From positions 62,001 through 126,000 of the forward strand of contig JBBPTG010000045.1 of the NCBI GenBank assembly GCA_038093975.1: a DNA stretch of 64,000 bases, written 5' to 3'. This DNA comes from Chalciporus piperatus. Taxonomy: Eukaryota; Basidiomycota; Agaricomycetes; Boletales; Boletaceae. Below the pieces are notes generated by a model. That model was not told the origin of the DNA. It saw only the letters and a list, made by a program, of their open reading frames with translations, and made no database searches. Below are positions 46,489-61,489 of the stretch, one piece after another (within the stretch, counting starts at the first letter, position 1; each line of letters opens with the position of its first letter). The translations under genes were made by a program, and so were the position numbers.

Positions 46489-46926
46489 TGCTGGCGTCAT
46501 GGACGGTCTCACTGTTTTCGTACTATTGTCTACACATTCTATTCTGTCGTATTACTGTGGTACTACATACTACTCTCGATTTATTGGGTGGGAGATGAGT
46601 TATCTGAGTGTGATATTCCCACGGATTTTTGAGGACCGGGAGTAGACGAGTTTCGTTCTGTTATCTTGTATCCGCAACCAACCCCATCGATTTCCCTCTC
46701 TCTCTCTTTTTCTTTTCTGGTTCTGGCAGCCAACGACAGCCAACGACCAACTCTTAAATCAATTAGCCCTACCCAATACTCAAACCCTACAAAATTCCCA
46801 GCCGTAAAGGATCAACGTTATTTGCGGGACCCGACCTCTTTTGTTTTTTTACACCCAACAACGACCACGCCCGTGACCCGCTCTTTCACGTCAACGTCTT
46901 GAACCTATCGAACACGAATTTGCATC
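46489..46926. promoter_or_regulatory. Spacer and GLC7 promoter region
   Basis: Contains a pyrimidine-rich tract (ctctctctctttttcttttc near 46698), typical of fungal housekeeping promoters, ahead of the PP1 start. Confidence 0.45.
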
Positions 46927-48507
<1,581 letters not shown>

Positions 48508-51243
48508 TTCGGATGGACCTTGCGTTCATCTCTCTCGACCCAGCTTTCGTGTTTCTTTCTTTCTCTTCAATTCTGTTTGTGTTTGTGTTTCTTTCTTTCG
48601 GTTATCCTGCTCGTGGCTGGCAAATATCTCGTCGAACAAGGATGGTCTACAACAGGAAACGATTGCGGCACTACTCGCATTTTCGCTCACTTCATTCTGT
48701 GCAAGAGGCCTATCAAGACGAAACGGAACAACGCAGTGGAGCATTTGGGTTGTGTGGCGGGGTACGGGAGGGTATGTGGATGGACCCCGTTTTTTTCGCG
48801 GGTATCCCGGGGCAAAGGAGGAAACGATCACCACGACCAACACTCCCTACGTAATCTAATTCCTTTCACTCTGGATTTTTGACCCCTCTCTCTCCGTATA
48901 ACGAAGCCACCCAAATGCCTCTCATTTTCCCTTCCAACTCTGGACGCGAAGACGGTCTTGAAAGGACAACACGTATCCAACGTCCCCTCTTTTGTCCTTG
49001 CCTCTCCCTCGTATTTATATGTCGTCGGTGATGGTGGTTATCGTGGACCCGAAGCGTCGTATTCTCGAATGTCGTTGCCGTCGGCTGCCTTTTTTCCTAC
49101 ATTCCTCTCGTCCGTCTGTTGGTAGGCTATCCTTTTATTCTGTTGCGAGATATTCTGTGTATTTTTTCCTTCGTCTGTCTCATTCATTTTTTTTCACCTG
49201 TGACAGTAGGTCTGTCTCATATACTATATTGACTTAATGAGTTGGGCTGGAAAGGTAGGATTTGTGGAAGGATGTGCCATGGTCTGGCTGATGACAGCTT
49301 ACTTGGTTGGGATCCTCGAGATGGGACGGGGATCAATCTGGAGATGGGAAGGCTCCGAATCCAGGCGGGTGTATCAGGTGGAGCGAACACAGAAAGGAAA
49401 CTTTGAGGTCATACCGACTCTGAGTGATATGATGCTGCGGCAGTCACTAGCAACAGAGCCTGATGGCGCCAATTCATGCGTCGGCGAGATTTAGGTCCGG
49501 GTGCTTGGTGAGCAGGGGCCGTGTATGGGAGCCAAGTAACTCGAAGGGTTGGAGGACGTACCTCGTGTGGGCGATATGCGATGATATGACACTGCAATGA
49601 TCCCAGTTGGACTTGCGCTGATAAATCCCGTGGAGTCTGGATATGAAAAGTCCTTGATGTCTTGACTCCGATGACTCCGATGACGACTACGAAAGCCAGA
49701 GGGCATACCACCTCTGGGCGATACGCGACGCCGACACGCAACATTTGAGATACGATACACAATACGTGGGGCAAGCTGAGCTGTCGACGAATGAGGTTAT
49801 GGAAAATCCACAGCTGGTGACAGAGAACATTGTGGCCAGTTGAGGAGTTTCGATAACCCAAAGTGTTATGTGTCCTAGCCCCGTTTTTTTGAGATATGAG
49901 GCTGGGGAACCAGATTGGATGAGTGGGACCGGTCCGGAGGACGAAAGAAGAAATATGCCTTTCGAGTGTGAGCCTTCAGTATAGGTACGGGCTTAGGCGC
50001 GAAAAGGGACAAACCGTGATAAGACCACAACGGCCGCCACGTCCAAGAACAGTAAATATACAGGGACTAGGATCGGTGGAGAGGAACACCACTCACGTCG
50101 CGCCCGGAAGAGTCCAGGACGCACTTGTGAGTCCGTGAGTCGTATCATTGCTCTCCCTGCGACCGCGAGAGCCGTTCCGACTCAGGAATTTCCGTTACCT
50201 AGCTACCTTCTAACCGGGTGAGTGTAAGATGGGACCCGAGGCCCGAATCGCCAACCTGGTTGATCCTCGCACCAATCCCAGCAGTGCTCCCGAGTCCGAG
50301 TCGGATCCAATGTTTCACCGCTCGCGATGAGACGCATGTCTGGAGGGATAGACGACCGAATCGGATCGAGGACGTCAATGGTTTGACTCGTTACAGGAAC
50401 GCACGAACCTCCCTCATGGGAAAACTGAGATGGTGTGTATCAAGTACTGAGCGGAGCGTATGTCATTGGTGGTTGGGGACTCACCTGGTAAGGTAGGTAT
50501 ATACATATCCGGACCTATCCCTTAGAAGAGTAGGAACGACTGTCTTCCTACCTAAGGAGCACACCTGACCGGGTATCAACGCCAGGCGTCCCGCATGGTC
50601 ATGGAGGGTCATGATGGTCATCGTCGCCACCGGAACCGCGCAATCGTTCGACACCTTGAACTTGAAACATTGGCAGCGGCTCCGAGGCACACGACAATAT
50701 TTCGTCGCCAACTTGAAGCTGTCGGAAAATTGCAAGCCACAGTAATATGTAGCGGAGGGGAAAGGGGGTAAAGGCTCTCCCCAGCAAGATGGCTTACATC
50801 AATTGCCAGTGATTGCCGAATGTCATTGCTGCCCATGCGGTACGGTAGGCCAGGAGACCCCTGGAGATCCCACTGGTGAGAACGTGAGGCAACACAGAGA
50901 AACCTTTCAAGCATACATGGTCCAAGTTGCCTGCTGGCGATCATCGGCGTCGACAGAGACACCCCGCCGAGAGTCGATATCGCGATGCTAGCCTCGTACC
51001 TGCAGTACGAAGTGGGAACCCGACATTCAAGGAAACCTCCAGGGCTCAGAAAGTTGGGAGTTATCTCGGCATGGTGATCATGAGGCATGATGTGATGAGA
51101 ATTTTCGTGTACTATCTTACATGTGGGGAGGCAGACACGACTGACTACAACCCTCCGAATGTCGTAATGTATCATAAACATAATGGAAAAAAAAACCAAG
51201 TACACACTAGAACATCAGAGGGAGGATGATGGGGGATGGCGCT
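48508..51243. other. Long intergenic region GLC7/sugar transporter
   Basis: 2.7 kb, flanked by two 3' ends (convergent). Pyrimidine-rich just after GLC7. ORFs at 49409-49861 and 50618-51205 on the minus strand lack recognisable domains. Contains palindrome copy 2 at 50520-50557. Confidence 0.4.
50520..50557 (-). repeat. 38-nt imperfect palindrome, copy 2
   Basis: Reverse complement starts CCTTAGGTAGGAAGACAGTC and ends TCTAAGG; 36 of 38 positions match copy 1 at 26283-26320. Flanking sequences of the two copies do not match. Confidence 0.7.
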
Positions 51244-53198
51244 TTATGCAGTCTCATTTCCAAGCGAGGGCTTTTCGGAGACATCCTCACGAATTTCGTG
51301 ACCCTCTGCCTTGCGGGTGATTTGCTCGACAGCATCCTCTCCATCGAAAAGGGCGGCGGTCTCCTCGAGCGTGCGGTTCTTGGTTTCAATGATGAAGAAG
51401 AACAAGAAAACGAATTCAACCGCAAGCCAGCAGACGTATACGAGCTATGCGGCAGAATTAGCATTGTAACATTCAAAAAGAACGCCAAGACTCACGTAGT
51501 ACTTCCATCCGAGGTGGGCCAACGCGATGGGGTTAACGTATTGGTTGAAAATGAGGGCGAGCGAAATGACAAAGTTGAAAACGTTGAAACCCTTGGCACG
51601 GAGGTTGTAAGGCAAGATTTCGACCGTATAGGACACAATAAGCGGCGTGAATGCAATGTCATATGCTGCATAGAAGAGGAAGATGAACCCGATGACGGCA
51701 TGTCCCGCGGCGGGAGCTTGGTTTTTAGCGTATTGGGAGAAGCAGATGGCCTGTGCCGTGTAGAAAAGGGTCATTCCGGCGGCAGAAGTGAGGAAGAGGA
51801 AACGACGGCCAAGGCGGTTGACCATGAATGATGCGAACACGGCCCATCCCAAGTTCCAAATCTGGAGGATACCGTTGATGAGAAGCTGAGTGCCCGTACC
51901 GGTAATACCGATCAGGTTGAAGACCTCGGTAAGGTAGTATGAGACGAGACCGTTTCCGGACCACTGGGAGAAGAAAGCGATAGCAATGATAATACGCATG
52001 CGCTTGCGGTTACCGGGAGTTGCGATGAGCGACTTCCAACCGATGTTCGAAGCGACATCACGGTCGAACGCAAGAGCGGCCTTAATTTCCTCGAACTCGT
52101 ACTGCACGAGAGGGTCGTGTCTGCAGGATATAACTTAGCGGCAATCAAAATCACGGTAACGAGCACTTACTCATTACCGTCTGCGTGGTAATACGCAAGT
52201 GTGCTCAACGCCTCTGCTTCGCGCCCCTTACTGACCAACCAACGGGGCGACTCCGGGGCGAACAAGATCAAGACGAACTGTAGGATCGAGGGGCAAGCTT
52301 GCAGGATGGACGGCAGACGCCATGCCCACGTGGTGGGGATCCTGAACGACCCGTAGGTAGTCCATGCGGCACTGTCAACGTGATGTGAGATTTGACAATT
52401 CGAGCGGATATAGTCACGTGAAACAACAGACATTATAGCACCGGAATACCAAAGGGAGTTGTAAAGAGCTGTCAGAGGGGCACGATACGGGGGGTATGAA
52501 ATCTCCGTAACCAACATCGGAGCGGCGTTAGCTGGAAACTTTGTCAGTGCCAGGAATTACTAAAGAATCCATTACGGAACTGACCTGCGAAAGTAAGACC
52601 AAACCCGATCAAGAAACGAGCACCAATGAACATTCCAACAGATTGAGAGGCAGTTTGGATGGCGGTAGCAATGCACATGATGGTTGCACCAAACCAGACA
52701 GTCCGACGACGACCAATACCGTCAGACATGTAAGGGGCGAAAGGGTAACCCGCGAGAGCACCAATGTTCTGCAAAACGGTGATCAATGATAAGAAATGCC
52801 TGTATGCCATGTATGTACTTGCCTGGATAGCATTAAGCAGACCCAACTTCCCCTGAGTCGGGAAGTTAAAAGCCGACTGCCACTGAACCAGAGTCTGCAG
52901 ACCGTTCATCATACTACCGTCGTAACCATTGGTAGAGGATGTGATCAAGCTATGTGCAGCAAGGTAAGGTTAGAAACCATAGGATAACGGAGAGTACATC
53001 GAGACACGGAGACGTACAGGAGCACGATCCACGCATTGAGGACGATAAGCCTTGCGTGGGGGGATGAGCACCACGAAGAATAACCGTGCTGCTCGATGCT
53101 CACCGCCTGTTGTTGTACCACTTCCTGTTAGGGTCGATGAGTTGACCTATCGCCGTATCTTGAATCCCAGATGGAGCAGCGCCGACACCCGCTGGCAT
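51244..53198 (-). CDS. MFS sugar transporter, lactose-permease-like
   Basis: 12-TM plasma-membrane sugar:proton symporter; the exact sugar is not readable. ATG 53198: MPAGVGAAPSGIQDTAIGQL. A gtgagc intron joins KWYNNRR to LIVLNAWIVLL, then ITSSTNGYDGSMMNGLQ, a hallmark of this branch (GYDGSMMNGL). Motifs: YMSDGIGRRRTVWFGA, GARFLIGFGLTFA, ISYPPYRAPLTALYNSLWY, WRLPSILQACPSILQF, PESPRWLVSKGR (sugar porter motif), FFSQWSGNGLVSYYLTEVF (QxxGxN-like), VNRLGRRFLFLTS, and FFIIETKNRTLEETAALFDG near the end. Stop TAA at 51244-51246 after SLGNETA. About six introns. Confidence 0.92.
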
Positions 53199-54403
53199 GT
53201 TATCTTCTTAGAATCAGAGGATCAGAGAACGAAGAAGACGGAGGGCAGTGGGGTTTACGACAACTCGGGGTGCTCGTTTTATAGCCATACCACGGAGAAA
53301 TGATCTTCATGGGCCATAAGCGTGTTCGAGTTTTTCCTGAGGTACCCCGCACATCTATTCCCCATCAAATGTCGAATTGAGGGATTTCCAGTTCTGAGCA
53401 ACTGTACCTGACAGATTCTACAATTCAAGCCGAAAAAGGTGGGCCAGGTGGCCAGGAACGGCGCGACGTGTACACCCAGGCCATAATCTTCCGCTAAGCT
53501 TTCCCAGCGCCGGCTGAGCAGTTTTGCCAATCGGGTGGTCAGCTTGGTCGAGGGCCACCTGCTTTAGTGTCCTGTGACCCCATGCATCTACCTCGCATGT
53601 CGTCAAGCGTGGTCAACAAAGAAAAGATCGATTTAGTTGCTGCTTCCAGCGAATCAACGGAAGAGAGCCTGACCCTTGCCTCAGGTTTTCCGGCAGGCTG
53701 GTTGAACATTATCGGCAGCTTAAGTTGCCGAAGATTTGCCGCATGCCTGACAGCTCCGGACAGGTTTACTTAGTACGTTTCCCCACACAGGCTCCATCAG
53801 GCTCCATCCGAGTCCATCATGATGCATGATTCATTCACGCCCCGCACTTCCTCACAACACAATGGAGGACTGCCAGTTGTCGTACCACCGGTATCGGGAT
53901 TCAGTCCCGTACACATGTAGTACTTCTAACATGTCTGAACGAAGGCCCGAACAGGAATGGAGCGATGAAGTCATTGTATTGCGGATCCCCACAAAGCTGA
54001 AAATAAGTCCGCACCAGGTACGAGTCGCATGCCAACTTTGCCCACATGCCATTATCGGCTATTTCGGTGCGCGCCCCGTACGTACTTGTCTGCTCGCGAA
54101 ATGACAACAATTTGCGTGACAGTGTTACAACGCGATGACAACGTCACAGTCAGCTTCATCTTACACGATCATTTCCAGGGAACACCTGGGGCTTCCGAAG
54201 AATGCACTTGGTTCAAACGAGTGTTTCTTCAAGCGCCCATCTGGTGGGATCACAACCTACGTACAGGAAGAAAGAACAAAGATGTCATCACGGATGAGAC
54301 CCGAGAGATCTAACCAAAAAGAAGCGTTTCGTCGGTGGGAACGAGAGCACTGAAAGATATCTCATCCACGTTTATCTGACGCGTCAATCGATACAGGCAA
54401 AGT
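53199..54403. other. Intergenic region sugar transporter/ATG11 with unassigned small ORFs
   Basis: Left part should hold the sugar transporter promoter. On the plus strand, 53931-54313 has two protein-like segments: MSERRPEQEWSDEVIVLRIP ending at a possible donor (cag|gtacga near 54018), and DNVTVSFILHDHFQGTPGAS running to a stop at 54313. I could not join them with confidence and recognise no family. Confidence 0.35.
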
Positions 54404-57400
54404 CTATATCCGTTTTAGCATCTCGCTGGCCGATACTTCGTGGCTCTCTGAAGGATCATTATGAGCTTGCCCGTTGCCCGTTTCCGATAGGGGCGGAGGA
54501 ATCGGCAAGGCTTTCTTCCTTCTCCCGAAGGGGACTGCCCCCACCCAGGTGCTCAAACTGGCGAGTGCGCTAGACGCGGCTTGAGGCTGCGGCTGCGTGA
54601 CTGGGGTGCTATATCCCAAAGGTGAGGATCGCGGAACATGGTGTGAAGCTGTCCGTCTTCGGCTGGATATCGACATCCCATCAGATAGTGAATCCTGTGG
54701 TGACGGCGGTCCCACAAGCAACGATGGGTCAGCCGAGAATGGTGTTGAAGATGTCATTTCTGCCATCGCGGTAGTCGCTACAGCTTTCACAGCGGCTGGG
54801 GAGCTTGTGGCGGCAAAAGTTGGTGGCCGGGCCGAGGAGAACTTTGAGGTGATGGAGATTCGAGATGCTCGGGAGCCTGGTCGTAATGGAGAGGATGCAT
54901 ATGGAGCAGGTTGGCTCTGAGGCACTGAAGGCACTGGAGATGGTAGCTTCGGGGTCGCCGGAGGTGGGGGTGGAGAGGACTGGGGCTCAGGCTCAGGGTC
55001 CTCGGCTTTGGATGGGGGGATAACCATCGGGGTAGATTCTTCAGGAGATTCGAGAGATGCTTGCGCAAGTAATCGCGATAGCGAAGAAGGACCCGCTGAA
55101 GGAGTCGAGTTCGCTCGAGGGCGTACGGGGAATAGATGTGAAGTAGGTGGCTGTGTGACGCTAAACGAGTTCTCGACCTCAGCTTTGGGTGGGCCCGGGG
55201 GGATCGGGGGCCGTTCAGGAGTGACTTGACTGGTCTTTCTCTCGCTTTCTGGATCCGAGACTGCCGAGGCCTTCCTTGGATCAGGTCTGCGCTTGTTAAT
55301 TTGGCTGGATTGGGTCCAGTCCTCGACCTCAAGCATGTAATACTTGATACCGTCGCCTAGGCCATAAGGATTACTGGTCGGATCCTGTACTACAATGAGG
55401 TGCTCAATCAAGGGCGAGTAATTATTCTGCCTCACCTTTTGATCAACCACCCGCTCGGTAATAGACGTAATCCTTGCCACAATCCATTCCCTAGTCTTCA
55501 ACTGCTCCGCTAGATGCCCAGTAGCCAGTAGGAAATAATGAGGGAAAGATACTGCGCGAATAGAGACCACGTAGGCGTCAGACACGCTCACACGATAGAT
55601 GGCAAGGATCCTCACCATTAAATGCTGCCCATGGTTTGGATACGGAATTCCTGGTCGGAAGGAAAAGGGCAAGATCACCTTTGGCGAAATTTCGGAACGA
55701 TATTTTGCCCTTGGCACGCTCCCTGTACTCCTTGCACTGCTTCTGCCATTTCCGGATGATAGTCCCTGTCTTAGCGATGGCGTCAAGAAAGTGGTCGTGA
55801 TCGAAAGTTCGTAACGTTTCCAAGGCGCCAACTTGATCTGATGGGTCAATGGGCGAGGGCTCCTCCGGAATAGCACCATGGCGAAATGTCGGGGAAAAGG
55901 CAGAATCCACTAGATTGTGATTGCTCTGGCCCTGTTTCATATTGGGATGGACAGTATAGGCCTGGACCATCGAAACTGCCCTGCAGTGAGAGTTTCGGAA
56001 CGCGATCGCGACGTCCAACATCTGTGCCAGTAGACGCGAACTATTTTCCAGACTTTGCTCAAAGTCCGACTGAGAGTTCCGTCCTGCTGCCAGGTCTTCT
56101 CGCAGTACCTGTTCGATGTGCCCGGCTTCTCGAAGCTCGTGCTCCAGGTGTTGCAACTCTTCTCGAAGACCCATTGCGTCGGCGTTCGTCAGATCCACCT
56201 TGGCCTGTGCCTCCTTCAGTTGTCGATTGGCGTCCTCCAACCCTTCTCGAAGTTCTGAGAACTGATGCTCCAAGACGGCTCGATCGCCATCAGCTTCCGC
56301 AATGTGATCCCGTAGCATCCGATCGTGTTCGTTAGCTTGGGTACGCAGCAGCCTCTCTTTCTCCACCTCTGATTCCTTCAACATCCGATGGACCTGGTTA
56401 TTTTCTGCCCGGGCAATGCGTATTTGAGACTCCAGATCTCCTCCACGTGACCGCGCCTCCTCGAGATTGCGAAGCGTCACCGTCTGTTCTTCCAACAACT
56501 GGGTGACCTTGAATGCATTTTTGTCCTCCAGTGCCTTGTACTCCTCCGCTTGTGAACGCACTTGAGCAAGCTCTTGTCGGAGGGCATCAGCCACCTTTGC
56601 TAGCTCCGTTGCATCACTTAAAGCCCTCGCGCGCTCTCGACGTTGGTTCTCCAAATCCTGCGCCAGTTCCGCTTTGCGTCTCTCGAGAATCCTCCGTGCC
56701 GCCCCTTCGCTCTCGATCTGCGCCCTCGCCTGATGTAGCTCGCGTTCCAACGCATCCGCCCTTTCGCGCTCCGACTGGGTCACGAGGTCAGCGTTTTGGA
56801 AGTTCCAGTTTAGTTTGTGGATTTCTGCTTGCAAAGCGGCGCGTTCCTGATGTATAGACTGCTCGAGACTCGCTCTCGCTTCCTCTGAGCTACGAAGCTG
56901 CTCGGCGAGTTCTTGGAAAGCCATCTCATCCGCCTCTGACACTGCTCCGACATCAGTAATGTCACCCAAATCAAAGAAGAAAGGACGTACGTTTCCTTCG
57001 TGACGCCGATAACCGAGAAGCAGAAAGCACTACAACAACACATCAGGGAACACACACGATATTACAAACGAGAAACTTACGAGAGCGCTCGGCTATCCGG
57101 TCGAAGCTAGATTCAAGGTTATCCATTCGCTGAACGTGCGCTTCGAGCGCAAAACGTGCTTCTTGAGCGGAGCTCAGGACGGCTGGGTCGGGGCTTGAAC
57201 GCGCGTACTCCTCCAGATCATGTACCATTCGAAGGAAAGCTGTGACCACCTGTGAATCACTTTCCTTGTTCTTCTGAGGTTTCACTTACCGTCTACGTCT
57301 TCTCTCTCGAGTGAGTAGGCGGAATCCTTACCCCCGGAGGGTGAAAAATCGATGGTAGGTACGGGATCGTCCATTCCGCGAGCATCAAAAGGGAGTTGAC

Positions 57401-59183
57401 CATGTACCTCGCCACGGTATACCTGACGACGCTTCCTTTCGCTTGCGCTACATGGAAATTAATGCACGCAGCGGAAAATAGAAGGGCGTCGACCCACGAG
57501 AGCTTTGCCATGACCTCCAATATTGATTGCGCCCGTTGATAGAAAAATCGCGCTATTTGCCAAGGTGAGGTACAAAGGAAGGATCTTCCTCAGAAATGTA
57601 CCTACCAAATTCCTTGCGCCGTACTATCTCGATAACTGTGGCACCATACGAATACAACATGTTATGAAGCCGTTGGATATATAGGAAATTGGTCTTGGTC
57701 CGCAGTTTGGTTTGCAACTGTGAAAGAGTCGTAGGGAGTTGGACAAGGTCGATATTTAATGTGCTGATGCGGCGTAACACGCCCATGCATTGCTCGGTAT
57801 AGTCATTCTGGAATGCAATTCATCTCATGTGTCAGTGTAAACAGTAAACTGGCATACCTTCGCACGTGTAATAATCTCCACCTCATGCCTCAAAACTTCG
57901 TCGAGCTGTTTGAGCTCTACTGCCATGAGCCAGGCCGTTAAACAAGTCACCTATGCATCTTACCTTGCATCAGTGCGTCATGGTTAGTAGCTGGGCTCTC
58001 AATCGCCGCGGCAATTTCTGACGCCTTGTCAAAAGCATCATGAAACCTTCTGCCAGACGCCTCTGCATCCTCGATAATTCTGCAATGTATCAATAGCAAT
58101 TCAATACTGAGCGGACTGCACCTTACTCGATGTCTGCGACAGTCGACCGAACGATGTCTGTGCCAGCAGTCAACCGACTCACAGCCTTCTCAGCTTCCGA
58201 GTATTGGGCTCGTAATTCATCTAAACACATGAATGTGGGTCTATCAGCTCACGCTACCAATATGCTGTCACCTACTGTGAATCCGTGCGCATCCGTCCGC
58301 CACTATCTTCATCTTATCCTTCGCCACATAAGAACTAAGCATTCGCGGCCTCTCTCCATTCTCGATCGCTTTTCTCGTCGCGGGGGACATAAATTCAATA
58401 TGCACCTCCACGCGATCGATGATATCAAGGTCAGCATCCACTGCAACTAGTAATGACGTGTGTCGTTGAAGATCCTTGGTGGTAGAACCCGCTATGCCTT
58501 CAAACACGTCGGTGATGTCGAGGGTATTGAGGTCCAAACTACTGCATGCAATTTGGACGGCTTGATGTTGTCGATGGAGAGTCGCGAGCGTGTGAGTTAT
58601 GTGTTCGAGGTAAACGTGAGCACTGCGGAGGTATTGGGTTGCGAGTTGTGAAGGTTTGTATGGAGGTGTTGCAGAGAGTACTTCTATACCGGAATGTGAG
58701 GAGAGTGAAAACTACTTGAAGGAGAGGCGTACCCTCTATTGGGAGCTGCAATGGAGGTTCCACGCTAAGTTCCTTCAGCACGTCAGGGAGGTCGATATCG
58801 AGATAGTGTTTGTTGAATACGTAGATGGTCTGAATTGGTGGAATAAGCACTGGAGTGTCTCCTGAACAGGTGACCACATCATACCTGGTCATGAGCACCA
58901 ACTAGTTCGCGGACATTATCAGTTCGTAAGCGTGTTCCGTCCGAGAGGTAGGCCAAGATAGCATCTTGATCCACGCCTATCTCTTGCTGAATGAAGGACT
59001 CTAGACTGCCTTTCCTGTGACTGACGTCAGCTGGGTCACTGGGTACAGCCAAAGCTCAGCCCACCTTTCGATGTCTCGGAGTGTTGCACTGACCTGAGGG
59101 AAGCTCAGCGGGTGTTTGGACGGATGACAAAGTATACTCACTTGGAAAGATTCACCATCCTCAGCACGACATATCTGAACCAT
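54404..59183 (-). CDS. ATG11: Atg11 selective-autophagy scaffold
   Basis: Atg11 links cargo receptors to Atg1 and Atg9 at the phagophore assembly site. ATG 59183: MVQICRAEDGESFQVS, then ATLRDIERSG after an intron, SFIQQEIGVDQDAILAYLS, DGTRLRTDNVRELVGAHDQ, and TIYVFNKHYLDIDLPDVLK. The middle exons are helical. A long coiled coil runs from MAFQELAEQLRSSEEARASL through ELREGLEDANRQLKEAQAK. The C-terminal ATG11/claw region is plain: KISFRNFAKGDLALFLPTR, NSVSKPWAAFNVSFPHYFLL, LKTREWIVARITSITERVVD, YGLGDGIKYYMLEVEDW. A Ser/Pro-rich tail of some 300 residues ends ASEMLKRI, stop 54404-54406. The final conserved domain is followed by an unusually long disordered tail. About 1,350 residues expected. 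Confidence 0.9.
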
Positions 59184-59372
59184 AACAAGTTGTAACAGGA
59201 ATGAACCGAACGGGGAGAAACAGGGTGAGTTGCCAACAATATAGTAGCGACCTGTCAATGAGTTCGAGAAACACGACGTAAGACTCCAAAAATGGTCAAT
59301 AACCCCTAAAGCCAAGCCTGGTCGTGTTAGATCGATAATAGTACAACAGATGTCATTTAAATAAAAGTTAAG

Positions 59373-60636
59373 TTAATCAACCGTCCGTAGGTCTCCCTCA
59401 ACATCCTTCTCGCTCGCGGGTTCGCTGAGCTCATCATCGTCATCCTCTCCCTCCTCAAATGAAATACACCAAAAGGCATCTCCCACGAGATCTTCAGGGG
59501 CCTCGTCTTGTGTAGAAGGTTTCCTGCGCTCGCAGCATATGAACCTGACGGGATGTTTGTCCCAGTACCTAACTAGATCAAAGGAGATCCCGCCCGGAAG
59601 ACGAAGGGACAACGTCGGGCTGAACTCGAGGTAGCCATAACAAAAGTCCATCGTGATGAGATCCTAGTAGATAGACATCAACCAACCGTATGTCATTCAC
59701 ACCGCGGAAACCCACCTGTGGTCCAAAAACCACTTCCTGTCGATGCTGTACACCGCTAAAGTACGACCTGCGCTCCCCAGGGGTCCGAAAAGCCATTTCG
59801 TTTGAGAGCCCCCTGTGCCGCAAGTGTGCCTTGGACAAGGATTTCTTCAAAGCGTTGCTGACATTATTTCGTAGAGATGACATGGTGGATGCACGAGAAT
59901 TATCCGAGCTTGACGACCACGAGGTTAATAACGATACGCTGGATAACGAAGCAGGTGGACATGAAGTCGAGGCCGCCCAAAGCTGCGATGTATCGTCTGA
60001 TATAGATATAGGAGGTGGAAAGTAGGCCAATTCCGGGTCGTATTTCTTATACAGCCGTCCGTTGTTTAGCCTGTCAAGTCTCTCATGGGCAAAATGAGGC
60101 ATTGTCGCGATCAGCGGTGAAAGCGCCCATGGCTTCGAAGTCGATGTAAGGTTATGCTCCAAGGTCGGATCAATGAACCTCGATAATCTCAAATCAGTCC
60201 AGCATGTAAATAAGAATGCGACAAACTCACTGCATGAATTTGAGAGCCGCACCTGACCCCCAAGGGAGCTTCAACCGCTTCTCGAAGATATTGCCAAAGA
60301 GGATATCATCTGCTGAATGAGGTTGCAAAAACCTGCCTGTGAAAGCCACGAGAACGATCCGTAATGTGAGCAAAGGTTACAGAGAGACCCTTTCAGCCTG
60401 TGAAAATACCCACCCCGAACCTGAATACTCCAAGTTATACCCTTCCTATCGTCCCTTTCGAAGTACTCGCTAGTCAACTGTCTTCCGCTCGGATCAATAA
60501 AATTCTTGACAAAGATCGCAATCTTCCCCTCGAATAGGTCTGAGGAGACAGAGAATGCCTTCCCTGTGTTCACAATGTTGGTGATGGGAACCAGGTTATC
60601 CGGTGATGGACCAGCGAGCACACAGAGACGAGGCAT
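59373..60636 (-). CDS. DUF1769 family protein
   Basis: Uncharacterised fungal family. The start is taken at 60636 (MPRLCVLAGPSPDNLVPITN), the usual family start; an in-frame ATG at 60807 would add 57 residues without conserved text. Conserved segments: NTGKAFSVSSDLFEGKIAIF, ERDDRKGITWSIQVR, an intron, GRFLQPHSADDILFGNIFEK, RLKLPWGSGAALKFMQ, another intron, then FIDPTLEHNLTSTSKPWALS, PLIATMPHFAHERLDR. A Ser-rich insert follows, and the last exon has DFCYGYLEFSPTLSLRLPGG, KHPVRFICCERR, and an acidic end, stop 59373-59375. Function unknown; the phrase 'GITWSIQVQGRFL' points to a lipid- or membrane-related C2-like fold only by analogy. Confidence 0.85.
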
Positions 60637-61489
60637 TGCGCGATGTAACACAGGCGGTAGACAACTCCGAAACCCCTGGTGGATTGCTTTGTTATCCCAG
60701 TCAACGTTTCGAGAGTTCGAAGATGGACAGGCTTGGATCGATCGACGGGACCAGCTCGTCAACACTTGAGGCTTGAATGGGCAACCCCACTGAGGGGCAA
60801 CCATCAAGTTGTTTCACTAGGTTACGTACTATTTTACCTTTTTAAGGAAATCCCCCCAACCTCGAAAGCTTGGAAGATTTGGTGAGAGAAAGGCGCTGGC
60901 CATCGTGCATTCGTAGACCCGCAAACCAGGAAGCGTTTGGAAGGAAGATCGAGGACGAGCTTGCAGTCAAATATAACTCAGTTACAGTAATTAAGGGCCC
61001 AGACGCCAGCCGGATTTATATCCGATGGATCCGGACTGATCTGCCAGTGGGGCGCCCGGCGTGTCATGCTGAGCTCAACAAGTCATTTGCCTTGTCGTTT
61101 CATTTGCTCTGGGATGTGGCAAAGATTGGACGTTAAGTAGCTCCATTCCAGCCTCATGGATCTTCTGAGACATTGACAAACTATCACCTTTCTCACAGCC
61201 CGTACAGTACTAAGTTAACAGGGGATTGGTATAGACGTACAGCATGGGGGAGCCTACAAGGAGGCGCGAACGCCCATTTGGCTATAACGTGTTGTTCGTT
61301 GGACGGCACCCAAGGCGTGCAAATTAACGAGAACAAGGACTGATAAGTTAATGTGAATAGAAAATACGATCCGCCAGTAGGTTGGTTTCGACAGACCCGT
61401 AGATCTACAAAAGAACCCTATATCCTCTGTGACCCGGAAAAAGAATCAACCAGACCCAAGAAATTTCACCGACCATGACCAAGTCAACT
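60637..61489. other. Intergenic region DUF1769/DUF7729 genes
   Basis: About 0.85 kb. Promoter of the DUF1769 gene on the left and 3' flank of the next gene on the right. Nothing else recognised. Confidence 0.4.
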
